Below are positions 1-5,921 of a stretch of 6,556 nucleotides of DNA, in pieces. The stretch is from an uncultured Clostridia bacterium. GTDB lineage: Bacteria > Bacillota > Clostridia > Oscillospirales > Ruminococcaceae. The first letter of the stretch is position 1. Each line of letters starts with the position of its first letter. The notes under the pieces were generated by a model, which did not search any database, was not told where the DNA came from, and worked only from the letters and a program-made list of their open reading frames with translations. Both the position numbers and the translations under genes were made by a program. Location: assembly GCA_937907305.1 (NCBI GenBank), contig CALERQ010000057.1, positions 1 through 6,556 of the forward strand, given 5' to 3'.

Positions 1-963
1 CAGCAGGCGGTGGAGGAGAAAAAAGAGGAGCTGAGCGTCCAGAAGCAGGAGATCGCCGAGCTGAACTATAAGCTGCGGGAGGCAGCCGCCGCCAGCCGCG
101 AAAAGGTACAGGAGCTTTTGGAAAACCACCAGCGGGAGCTGCACGGCAAAGATGAGGTCATCGCCTATTACAAGGATCTTAAGACCCGTCTTTCCACCAA
201 AATGGTGGGCGAAACGCTGGAACAGCACTGTGAAACGGAGTTTAACCGCCTGCGCGCCGCCGCCTTTCCCTATGCCTACTTTGAAAAAGACAACGATGCC
301 CGCACCGGCAGCAAGGGCGATTACATCTTCCGGGAATTCACCCCCGATGGCATCGAGTTCCTCTCCATCATGTTCGAGATGAAGAATGAGATGGATACCA
401 CCGCCAGCAAGAAAAAGAACGAGGATTTCTTCCGGGAGCTGGATAAAGACCGCCAGGAAAAAGGCTGCGAATATGCCGTCCTGGTCTCTCTGCTGGAACC
501 GGACAGCGAACTGTACGGCGGTATCACCGATGTCAGCTACCGCTACCCCAAAATGTATGTCATCCGCCCTCAATTCTTCATTCCCATCATCACCCTGCTG
601 CGGGGCTCGGCACTCCATACGGTGGAATACCGCCGGCAGTTAGCGGAGATCCGCAATCAGAATATCGATATCTCCCACTTCGAGGAGGAAATGAACGACT
701 TTAAGACCCGCTTCGGCCGCAATTATGATCTGGCCAGCCGCAAGTTCAAAACCGCCATCGAGGAGATCGATAAAACCATCGACCACCTGCAAAAAACCAA
801 GGACGCCCTGCTCTCCTCCGAAAATAATCTCCGCCTGGCCAATGATAAGGCCCAGGAGCTTTCGGTCAAGCGCCTGACGAAGAACAATCCCACCATGCAG
901 GCCAAGTTTAGGGAGCTGGAAGCCGCTAAAACTCCTCCCCTGCCGCAGGAACCAAACGAATAA
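1..963 (+). CDS. DUF2130 domain-containing coiled-coil protein, 5' end outside window
   Basis: The reading frame is open from base 1, so the true start lies upstream and the GTG at 10 is not a start. About 320 C-terminal residues are visible; the family is usually somewhat over 400. The first ~70 visible residues are charged and heptad-like, a coiled coil. The core follows with the family hallmarks YYKDLKTRLSTKMVGETLEQH, an RTGSKGDYIF stretch and MFEMKNE, then a long helical C-terminus (FKTRFGRNYDLASRKF and a second predicted coiled coil). Family function is not established. The core carries a D (codon 319-321), then E-x-K (codons 376-384) 19 residues later, a spacing and pattern like PD-(D/E)XK nucleases; this is my inference. 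The gene ends in TAA directly before an intrinsic terminator and is convergent with the DUF1643 gene. Family assignment is confident, biochemical role is not. Confidence 0.88.
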   Translation, partial: QQAVEEKKEELSVQKQEIAELNYKLREAAAASREKVQELLENHQRELHGKDEVIAYYKDLKTRLSTKMVGETLEQHCETEFNRLRAAAFPYAYFEKDNDARTGSKGDYIFREFTPDGIEFLSIMFEMKNEMDTTASKKKNEDFFRELDKDRQEKGCEYAVLVSLLEPDSELYGGITDVSYRYPKMYVIRPQFFIPIITLLRGSALHTVEYRRQLAEIRNQNIDISHFEEEMNDFKTRFGRNYDLASRKFKTAIEEIDKTIDHLQKTKDALLSSENNLRLANDKAQELSVKRLTKNNPTMQAKFRELEAAKTPPLPQEPNE

Positions 964-969
964 CAAAAT

Positions 970-1004
970 CAGCACCGCGGAACTGCTCCTCGGTGCTGTT
1001 TTTT
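970..1004 (+). terminator. Intrinsic terminator of the DUF2130 gene, possibly bidirectional
   Basis: CAGCACCG (970-977) pairs perfectly with CGGTGCTG (991-998), and an inner GG/CC pair tightens the loop. Six Ts (999-1004) follow, then A and five more Ts. It begins 7 bases after the TAA stop. On the opposite strand the same stem is followed by GATTTTG, so it may also stop transcripts from the minus-strand DUF1643 gene, less strongly. Confidence 0.9.
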
Positions 1005-1029
1005 ATTTTTCCGCGCATCCTCCGCCCCC

Positions 1030-1107
1030 GGCGGGCGCCCCTGCGCTCCCCAGGGCCGCGCCTTCGCTGCGCTCCGGGCGGCCCTTTCCCGCTCCGGTGC
1101 GCCCGCC
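1030..1107. repeat. GC-rich nested inverted repeat between convergent genes
   Basis: The outer arms GGCGGGCGC (1030-1038) and GCGCCCGCC (1099-1107) are perfectly complementary. Inside them AGGGCCGC (1052-1059) pairs with GCGGCCCT (1078-1085). CTGCGCTCC occurs twice within the structure (1041-1049 and 1067-1075), and CGCTCCGG occurs twice (1070-1077 and 1090-1097). The element fills the gap between two gene 3' ends. There is no T-run beside the outer stem, so it is not a classical terminator. It could be a dispersed intergenic palindrome or an RNA 3'-end structure; the sequence alone does not decide. Confidence 0.6.
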
Positions 1108-1128
1108 TGCCTTTTCAGCCGCCGCGGC

Positions 1129-1740
1129 TCATATGCACCGTTCGCAGTACTCCGCCACATCAAAGGGATCCAGCCCGCTGTCCTTCTTCAGGTACAGCGG
1201 GTGGTGCGGGTGCCCCTTCATCGAGCGCTTTCCCGCCGTGACCCACCGGGCGCCGTGCCGCTCCCCGGCCACTATCATGTCCTGCACACAGCTTTTCAGG
1301 TAGGGCCTCATCTCTATGATGTTCCCCCAGGCCGCCCATACCGTCGGCTCCTCACTCAGTCCCAGGATATACTCGAAAGCCTCCATATTAGCCCGGTGCA
1401 GCCGCTCATCCCGCTCCCGCGCCATATCCTGCGGACGGGTAGCCCGCTGCGGGTACACATTAAACATAATAAAGCTGTCGTACCCGTTCCCCAGCGCGAT
1501 CCGCTCCACCGATTTCAGGGTATTATCCAGGTGGTCCGGCTCCGCCGTCGAGGGATTCACCCCAATACAGATGAGCGGTTTCTCGCCCCTGGTGCCCAGC
1601 ACATATCGGTACTCGGTGTAAAAATCCGGCACATACAGCCACCGGCCGGTATCATAGTCCGCCTCCCATCCGCTCTGGCGCATCGCCTCGGCAAAGGATA
1701 ATACCTCCATCTCACTGGTGGCTATGGTGGGAATATGCAT
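1129..1740 (-). CDS. DUF1643 domain-containing protein, 203 aa
   Basis: This is a soluble protein with no signal peptide or membrane segment. The DUF1643 landmarks are clear: YRYVLGTRG (44-52), ICIGVNPSTA (57-66), DNTLKSVERIA (72-82), MFNVYPQRATRP (92-103), VWAAWG (134-139) and GHPHHPLYL (176-184). The family is of unproven function and is scattered across chromosomes, plasmids and phages. The GVNPSTA and HPxHPLY blocks are loosely reminiscent of uracil-DNA-glycosylase-fold motifs, which is my inference only. I chose the ATG at 1740 because GGAGGT lies 6 bases before it; the frame opens 27 codons earlier at 1821 with no comparable ribosome site there. The gene follows sigK on the same strand with 77 bp between, but has its own promoter-like sequence and is probably transcribed independently. 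Confidence 0.85.
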   Translation of the reverse strand: MHIPTIATSEMEVLSFAEAMRQSGWEADYDTGRWLYVPDFYTEYRYVLGTRGEKPLICIGVNPSTAEPDHLDNTLKSVERIALGNGYDSFIMFNVYPQRATRPQDMARERDERLHRANMEAFEYILGLSEEPTVWAAWGNIIEMRPYLKSCVQDMIVAGERHGARWVTAGKRSMKGHPHHPLYLKKDSGLDPFDVAEYCERCI

Positions 1741-1746
1741 ACTGGC

Positions 1747-1769
1747 ACCTCCGGGAAAAATACTTTCCC
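1747..1769 (-). promoter_or_regulatory. Shine-Dalgarno with abutting 5'-UTR hairpin for the DUF1643 gene
   Basis: Read on the minus strand, GGGAAA (1769-1764), a 5-base loop and TTTCCC (1758-1753) form a perfect 6-bp hairpin. It is followed with no gap by GGAGGT (1752-1747), 6 bases before the ATG. The ribosome site fixes the start codon. The hairpin may protect the 5' end or tune translation; that effect is inferred. Confidence 0.55.
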
Positions 1770-1771
1770 CC

Positions 1772-1800
1772 ATCATAGCGTATTTTTCCCCAAACGGCAA
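1772..1800 (-). promoter_or_regulatory. Sigma-A-like promoter of the DUF1643 gene
   Basis: On the minus strand, TTGCCG (1800-1795, 4 of 6 to TTGACA) and TATGAT (1777-1772, 5 of 6 to TATAAT) are separated by exactly 17 bases. Transcription would start near 1765, giving a leader of about 25 nt that holds the hairpin and ribosome site. It begins 18 bp beyond the sigK stop codon, so the gene need not depend on sigK transcription. Confidence 0.65.
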
Positions 1801-1817
1801 GCCTCTCTGTTTTCCCC

Positions 1818-2501
1818 TCACTTGCCCATCTCCTCCCGCAGCCGCTCTATGGCATGCTTCTCCAGCCGGGAAACATAGCTCCGGGAAATACCAAGCTTTT
1901 TGGCCACCTCCCGCTGGGTCATCGGCGGCCGGTTATCCAGCCCGTAGCGCAGCCGCAGCACCCGCTGCTCCCGCCCCTCCAGCACTCCAAAAACCTCCCG
2001 CAGCTTTTCGGCCTTCAGCGTCAGGTCCAGCCGGGTGATGATATCCTCCTCATCGCTTACCAGCTCCATCAGCGTCAGGCCGTTGCCGTCCCGGTCGGTA
2101 TCCAGCGGGTCCTCCAGTGAAACATCCCCCGCCGTCTTCCTCCGCGCCCTAAAGTACATCAGGATCTCATTTTCAATACACCTCGAAGCATAAGTCGCGA
2201 ATTTCGTCTTCTTCTCCAGGTTATAGGTCTCCACCGCCTTTATCAGTCCTATCGTCCCTATGGAGATCAGATCATCCTGCTCCCCGCTCACCGCATAGTA
2301 CTTCTTCACGATATGCGCCACCAGCCGCAGATTGTGCTCCACCAGCTCATTCCGGGCCGCCCGGTCTCCCCGGCTCATCCGCTCCAGACAGTCCCGCTCC
2401 TGCTTGGCCGTCAGCGGCCGCGGGAATGACCCCGAAGCCGAAACATGCAGCGTCAGCAGCCACAGCCCGCCCATCAGCGTCAGTACCATTGCTCCCAGCA
2501 T
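1818..2501 (-). CDS. sigK: RNA polymerase sporulation sigma factor sigma-K, intact, with pro-sequence
   Basis: Sigma-K directs RNA polymerase to late mother-cell genes (coat, cortex, lysis) in sporulation. The 227-residue product has a hydrophobic N-terminus (residues 2-18, rich in L, M, V, G and W) resembling the membrane-anchoring pro-sequence removed by SpoIVFB in Bacillus. FPRPLT (26-31) matches the FPQPLS just after the Bacillus cleavage site, so processing would fall near residue 18. Region 2 follows (ARNELVEHNLRLVAHIVKKY, then DLISIGTIGLIKAVETYN, then FATYASRCIENEILMYFR), and region 4 ends in TQREVAKKLGISRSYVSRLE (from 195). The frame is uninterrupted, with no skin-type insertion. The start could be the GTG at 2504; I prefer the ATG at 2501 because AGGGGG (2515-2510) then sits 8 bases away. 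It is divergent from feoA. Assignment to sigma-K rather than sigma-E or sigma-F rests on the pro-sequence and region 4. Confidence 0.93.
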   Translation of the reverse strand: MLGAMVLTLMGGLWLLTLHVSASGSFPRPLTAKQERDCLERMSRGDRAARNELVEHNLRLVAHIVKKYYAVSGEQDDLISIGTIGLIKAVETYNLEKKTKFATYASRCIENEILMYFRARRKTAGDVSLEDPLDTDRDGNGLTLMELVSDEEDIITRLDLTLKAEKLREVFGVLEGREQRVLRLRYGLDNRPPMTQREVAKKLGISRSYVSRLEKHAIERLREEMGK

Positions 2502-2525
2502 CACTCATTCCCCCTCTCTCTTTAG

Positions 2526-2553
2526 AGGGTATGCCCCACCGACAGAAAAATGC
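2526..2553 (-). promoter_or_regulatory. Candidate sigma-E-type promoter for sigK
   Basis: On the minus strand, GCATTTT (2553-2547) resembles the sigma-E -35 element. CATACCCT (2533-2526) resembles its -10 consensus CATACAnT, with 13 bases between. Early sigK transcription by sigma-E is established in Bacillus, which supports the call. The implied leader is short, about 18 nt, but still includes the ribosome site. Chance similarity is possible. Confidence 0.4.
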
Positions 2554-2610
2554 CAGTCCCGCCCTAAACGGACAAAGCCCTCCGCCTAAAATACCGCTTG
2601 ATCTCTGTCG

Positions 2611-2639
2611 GATACTTGATATTTTTGCCGCCTTATAAT
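2611..2639 (+). promoter_or_regulatory. feoAB promoter (perfect -10, weak -35)
   Basis: A perfect TATAAT lies at 2634-2639. With the usual 17-bp spacing the -35 would be GATACT (2611-2616), a poor match. TTGATA at 2616-2621 is a better hexamer but only 12 bp away. Transcription would start near 2646, inside the operator described next. A weak -35 with a strong -10 under a repressor site is plausible. Confidence 0.6.
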
Positions 2640-2662
2640 AAAATTAGTCTATCCTAATTTTA
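2639..2662 (+). promoter_or_regulatory. DtxR/IdeR-like iron-regulator operator for feoAB
   Basis: A perfect 9-bp inverted repeat, TAAAATTAG (2639-2647) and CTAATTTTA (2654-2662), is separated by TCTATC. On the minus strand the core reads TTAGGATAGACTAA, close to the DtxR/IdeR core TTAGGTTAGSCTAA. It overlaps the last base of the -10 box and covers the expected transcription start, the position for an iron-loaded repressor. Control of feo genes by DtxR- or Fur-family proteins is well established. The centre and arms fit DtxR better than the Fur box (GATAATGATAATCATTATC). Confidence 0.7.
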
Positions 2663-2694
2663 AGCGCCACATGTCAAGGGAAAGGGTTATCACT

Positions 2695-2928
2695 ATGACT
2701 TTGAACGAACTCAAAACCGGCTCCTCCGGTATCATCACGGCCGTGGGCGGCGATGGCCCGCTGCGCTGCCGCCTTCTGGATATGGGCCTCATCCCCCACA
2801 CCCGCGTCACCCTGCAAAAGGTCGCCCCCATGGGCGATCCCATCGAGATAAGGGTCCGCGGCTACGAGCTGACCCTGCGGGTTGAGGAAGCCCAAAAAAT
2901 CGAGGTAAAGGAGGCCGCGGAAGTATGA
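2695..2928 (+). CDS. feoA: Ferrous iron transport protein A (FeoA), 77 aa
   Basis: This small cytosolic SH3-like protein works with FeoB in Fe(II) uptake. The product begins MTLNELKTGSSGIITAVGG and carries the family core CRLLDMGLIPHTRVTLQKVAPMGDP, then IEIRVRGYELTLRVEEAQKI. Its length is normal for FeoA. An in-frame ATG at 2671 would add eight residues but has no ribosome site. The ATG at 2695 has AAAGGG (2681-2686) 8 bases before it and gives the typical FeoA N-terminus. The stop codon overlaps the feoB start by four bases (ATGA), implying translational coupling. It is the first gene of the operon behind the metal-regulator operator. Confidence 0.93.
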   Translation: MTLNELKTGSSGIITAVGGDGPLRCRLLDMGLIPHTRVTLQKVAPMGDPIEIRVRGYELTLRVEEAQKIEVKEAAEV

Positions 2929-4913
2929 TCTTCGCATTGGCCGGCAACCAGAACTGCGGCAAAACCACCCTGTTCAATGCCCTCACCGGCTCCAATCAGC
3001 ATGTCGGTAATTTTCCCGGCGTCACCGTCGATCAGAAAATGGGGGATATCCGGGGCGAGAAAAACTGCTCCGTCGTCGATCTGCCGGGTATCTATTCGCT
3101 TCGGCCCTATACCCAGGAGGAGATCGTCACCCGGGATTTCATCCTGAATCAGAAGCCGGATGGCATCATCAATATTGTGGATGCCACCAATATCGAGCGC
3201 AACCTGTACCTCACCCTGCAGCTTCTGGAGCTGCGGGTCCCCATGGTGCTTGCTCTCAATATGATGGACGAAGTCCGGGCCAACGGCGGCTCCATCGATG
3301 TGCAGAAAATGAGCGCCGCTCTCGGCATTCCGGTCATTCCCATTTCCGCCGCCAAGGGCGAGGGTGTCTCGGAGCTTATCGCCCAGGCGCTCACCGTCGC
3401 CCGGGGCAAAATCCTGCCCAAGGTCACCGATTTCTGTACCGATGATTCCGCCGTCCACCGCTGCCTGCACGCCGTCATCCACCTCATTTCGGATCACGCC
3501 GAGCGGCTGGGCATCCCCACCCGTTTCTGCGCCGCCAAGCTCATTGAGGGCGGCGATACGCTGGAAAAGGACCTGCGGCTGGATGAAAACGAAAAGGAGC
3601 TGCTGGAACACTGCATCGTCCAGATGGAAAACGAAACTGGACTGGACCGCAATGCCGCCCTGGCCGATATGCGCTATACCTTCATCGAAGGGGTCGTCGC
3701 CGCCTCGGTCACCAAGTGCCACGAAAGCCGCGAGCACGCCCGCTCCGTCCGGTTCGATAAGGTCCTTACCGGCCGGTACACCGCCATTCCCACCTTCCTG
3801 GCGGTCATGTTTCTCACCTTCTACCTCACCTTCCATGTCATCGGCCAGCGCCTTTCCGATCTCCTTGCCGTCGGCATTGACGCGCTCACCGCCCTGGTCG
3901 ATGGCGCCCTCACTGCCTACGGCATCAATCCGGTGGTCCACAGCCTCATCATCGATGGCATCTTCGCCGGCGTGGGCAGCGTACTGGTGTTCCTGCCCAT
4001 CATCGTCACCCTGTTTTTCTTTCTCTCCATCCTGGAGGACACCGGCTATATGGCCCGTGTCGCCTTTGTGATGGATAAGCCGCTGCGCCGCATCGGTCTT
4101 TCGGGCCGCAGCATCGTGCCGCTGCTCATCGGCTTCGGCTGCTCGGTGCCGGCCATCATGGCCACCCGCACCGTCTCCTCCGATCGCGACCGCAAAATGA
4201 CCATTCTCCTCACCCCCTACATGAGCTGCTCCGCCAAAATCTCCATCTACGCCTTCTTCACGGCGGCATTCTTCCAGCAGCACCGGGCCCTGGTTATGAT
4301 CGCCCTTTATGTCCTCGGCATCCTCATCGGCATCGCGGCGGCCCTCATCATGAACCACACCGTCTTCCGGGGCAAGCCCGTTCCCTTTGTCATGGAGCTC
4401 CCCAACTATCGACTCCCCAGTGCCAAAAGCGTAGGGCTGCTGCTGTGGGAAAAGGCCAAGGACTTCCTGCAGCGCGCCTTCACCGTCATTTTCCTGGCCA
4501 CCATCATCATCTGGTTCCTGCAAAGCTTCGATACCCGGCTCAATGTTGTGTCGGATAGCTCCTACAGCTTATTGGCGCTCATCGGCCAGTGGATCGCCCC
4601 TCTCTTCGCCCCCCTCGGCTTTGCCGATTGGCGCTGCGCCACCGCCCTCATTTCCGGCTTTGTCGCCAAGGAATCAGTCGTCAGCACCCTGGAAGTCCTG
4701 CTGGGCGGCGCGGCCGTCACCGGGATGTTCTCCCCCCGGGCTGCCATCAGCTTTTTGGTCTTTACCCTGCTGTATACCCCCTGTGTGGCGGCCATCGCTA
4801 CCATCCGCCGGGAACTCAGCTCCACCGTGAAAACGGTCGGCGTGGTGGTCCTGCAATGCGGTGTAGCCTGGCTGGTAGGCTGGCTGGCCTATACCATCGC
4901 GGGGTTATTCTGA
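2925..4913 (+). CDS. feoB: Ferrous iron transport protein B (FeoB), GTP-dependent Fe(II) permease, 662 aa
   Basis: FeoB imports Fe(II) across the cytoplasmic membrane and has an N-terminal GTPase. All G motifs are present: G1 GNQNCGKT (7-14), G2 Thr34 in NFPGVT, G3 DLPG (52-55), G4 NMMD (112-115) and G5 SAAKGEG (141-147). A helical spacer (about 165-280) follows, then a polytopic membrane region from about residue 288 to the end. This holds the two gate repeats: GFGCSVPAIMATRT (403-416, Cys406) and FVAKES (579-584). EDTGYMARVAFVMD and LLTPYMSCSAK are further family signatures. The size is normal for a Gram-positive FeoB and shorter than the 773-residue E. coli protein. AAAGGAGG (2907-2914) lies 10 bases before the ATG. 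It overlaps feoA by 4 bp and the next gene by 1 bp. Confidence 0.97.
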   Translation: MIFALAGNQNCGKTTLFNALTGSNQHVGNFPGVTVDQKMGDIRGEKNCSVVDLPGIYSLRPYTQEEIVTRDFILNQKPDGIINIVDATNIERNLYLTLQLLELRVPMVLALNMMDEVRANGGSIDVQKMSAALGIPVIPISAAKGEGVSELIAQALTVARGKILPKVTDFCTDDSAVHRCLHAVIHLISDHAERLGIPTRFCAAKLIEGGDTLEKDLRLDENEKELLEHCIVQMENETGLDRNAALADMRYTFIEGVVAASVTKCHESREHARSVRFDKVLTGRYTAIPTFLAVMFLTFYLTFHVIGQRLSDLLAVGIDALTALVDGALTAYGINPVVHSLIIDGIFAGVGSVLVFLPIIVTLFFFLSILEDTGYMARVAFVMDKPLRRIGLSGRSIVPLLIGFGCSVPAIMATRTVSSDRDRKMTILLTPYMSCSAKISIYAFFTAAFFQQHRALVMIALYVLGILIGIAAALIMNHTVFRGKPVPFVMELPNYRLPSAKSVGLLLWEKAKDFLQRAFTVIFLATIIIWFLQSFDTRLNVVSDSSYSLLALIGQWIAPLFAPLGFADWRCATALISGFVAKESVVSTLEVLLGGAAVTGMFSPRAAISFLVFTLLYTPCVAAIATIRRELSSTVKTVGVVVLQCGVAWLVGWLAYTIAGLF

Positions 4914-5065
4914 TGGGCCCCTTCGATTGGCTGCTGCTGGCAGTAATTGCCATCGGCGCATTTTTCGCCATCCGGGCCACCCGTCGGGGCCATACCGGCA
5001 GCTGCTGCGGCGATTGCGCCCATTGCCGCCGTACCGGCTGCGGCAAGAATTCAAAAACCGGGTAA
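4913..5065 (+). CDS. FeoB-associated Cys-rich membrane protein, 50 aa
   Basis: This tiny protein starts at an ATG sharing its A with the feoB TGA (TGATG), so it is probably translated by re-initiation. Residues 5-21 form one hydrophobic segment (DWLLLAVIAIGAFFAIR), followed by positive charges (RATRRG). A cytosolic tail then carries five cysteines, CCGDCAHC (31-38) and Cys43. This is the architecture of the FeoB-associated Cys-rich family found behind feoB in Firmicutes. Its role is unproven; metal or redox handling beside FeoB, or a FeoC-like accessory function, is inferred from the cysteines and position. No convincing terminator is visible between its stop and the merR promoter (5066-5138), so read-through into merR is possible. 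Confidence 0.85.
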   Translation: MGPFDWLLLAVIAIGAFFAIRATRRGHTGSCCGDCAHCRRTGCGKNSKTG

Positions 5066-5138
5066 AACCGCCGTTGCCCTCCCGCGACAAGGTGTTACCT
5101 GCCTAAGCCGAAATTTATATCAATTTTTCAAAAAACAC

Positions 5139-5169
5139 TTGACTCCTACGCTGCGTAATAGTTTATTGT
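5139..5169 (+). promoter_or_regulatory. MerR-type promoter with 19-bp spacer and dyad operator
   Basis: The -35 is TTGACT (5139-5144) and the -10 is TATTGT (5164-5169), 19 bp apart, the over-long spacing typical of MerR-activated promoters. A dyad fills the spacer: ACTCCTACGC (5142-5151), central T, GCGTAATAGT (5153-5162), with 8 of 10 positions complementary. Such operators bind MerR dimers that untwist the DNA to align the two boxes. Position directly upstream of a merR gene implies autoregulation. Confidence 0.82.
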
Positions 5170-5195
5170 ATCCTTATCGAGCGGAGGGAAAAAAA

Positions 5196-5921
5196 ATGAT
5201 GACAGTAAATGAAGTAAGCAAATTGACCGGAGTGAGTATACGCGCTCTGCAATATTACGATACCATCGGGCTTCTGCCGCCTGCCGGATATACCGAGGCG
5301 GGATACCGGCTGTATGACGATACAGCGATGGAACGCTTACAGCAAATTTTACTGTTCAGGGAGCTGGAATTTCCACTAAAAGAAATCAAACGCATCCTCG
5401 ATTCTCCCAGTTTTGATCGAAGCAAAGCACTGGAGCAGCAAATCGCATTGCTTACGATGAAAAAGGAACATCTCGAAAATCTTATTCTTTTCGCCCGAGG
5501 AATAAAAGGAATCGGAGTAAACTATATGGATTTCAAAGCATTTGATACCAAAAAAATCGATGAATACACTAAGCTCGCCAAAGAGCAGTGGGGACACACT
5601 GCCGAATACAAAGAGTATGAAGAAAAAACAAAGGACAGGACAAAAGATGACGAAGCTGCCGTCGCGGATGAATTTATGAAAATATTTGTCGAATTCGGCA
5701 AGATGAAAGCAATGGAGCCATCGGATGAGCCGGTTCAGGCGCAGGTAAAAAAACTCCAAGATTATATTACCGGGCACTTTTATACCTGCTCCCCTAAAAT
5801 CCTGCATGGACTCGGAAAAATGTACGCCGGCGGCGGAGAACTTACCGAAAACATTGACGCCGCCGGTGGAGCGGGTACCGCCGAATTTGTAAGTAAAGCC
5901 ATCGGGCACTATTGCGGGTAA
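5196..5921 (+). CDS. MerR family transcriptional regulator with TipAS effector domain, 241 aa
   Basis: This is a DNA-binding sensor that activates promoters with long spacers. The winged-helix N-terminus is clear: VNEVSKLTGVSIRALQYYDT (4-23), GLLPPAGYTEAGYRLYDD, then FRELEFPLKEIKRIL. A dimerisation helix (about 80-110) follows, then a TipAS-type domain: WGHTAEYKEYEEKTKD, DEFMKIFVEFGKM, VKKLQDYITGHFYTCSPKIL, GLGKMYAGG and a terminal KAIGHYCG. TipAS domains bind thiopeptides and related compounds in known members (TipA, Mta-like). The ligand here is unknown. GGAGGG (5183-5188) is 7 bases from the ATG at 5196; a second ATG at 5199 is equally possible and gives MTVNEV. The gene is much richer in AAA, GAA and AT-ending codons than the feo and sigK genes, hinting at transfer. 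No target gene other than itself is visible. Confidence 0.92.
   Translation: MMTVNEVSKLTGVSIRALQYYDTIGLLPPAGYTEAGYRLYDDTAMERLQQILLFRELEFPLKEIKRILDSPSFDRSKALEQQIALLTMKKEHLENLILFARGIKGIGVNYMDFKAFDTKKIDEYTKLAKEQWGHTAEYKEYEEKTKDRTKDDEAAVADEFMKIFVEFGKMKAMEPSDEPVQAQVKKLQDYITGHFYTCSPKILHGLGKMYAGGGELTENIDAAGGAGTAEFVSKAIGHYCG

Noticed and set aside
1201..1701. Plus-strand frame opposite the DUF1643 gene
   Set aside because: Antisense shadow; the minus-strand product has clear family motifs, a promoter and a ribosome site.
2539..2611. CCGACAGA / TCTGTCGG inverted repeat as an operator or leader hairpin
   Set aside because: Arms of 8 bp separated by 57 bp can arise by chance; no known site matches and it lies upstream of both expected transcripts' key elements.
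2862..4523. 553-codon open frame on the minus strand opposite feoB
   Set aside because: It is the mirror of a GC3-biased coding region. Its translation is Asp/Gly/Glu/His-rich low-complexity sequence with no family motif, and feoB on the other strand is unmistakable.
4589..5065. 158-residue frame ending in the Cys-rich tail
   Set aside because: Only its last 50 codons make sense. The upstream part is an out-of-frame reading of feoB, and the real start is the ATG at 4913.
5066..5138. Terminator for the feo operon
   Set aside because: Only a 4-bp AGGT/ACCT stem and scattered T-runs are present; no stem is followed directly by a U-tract.
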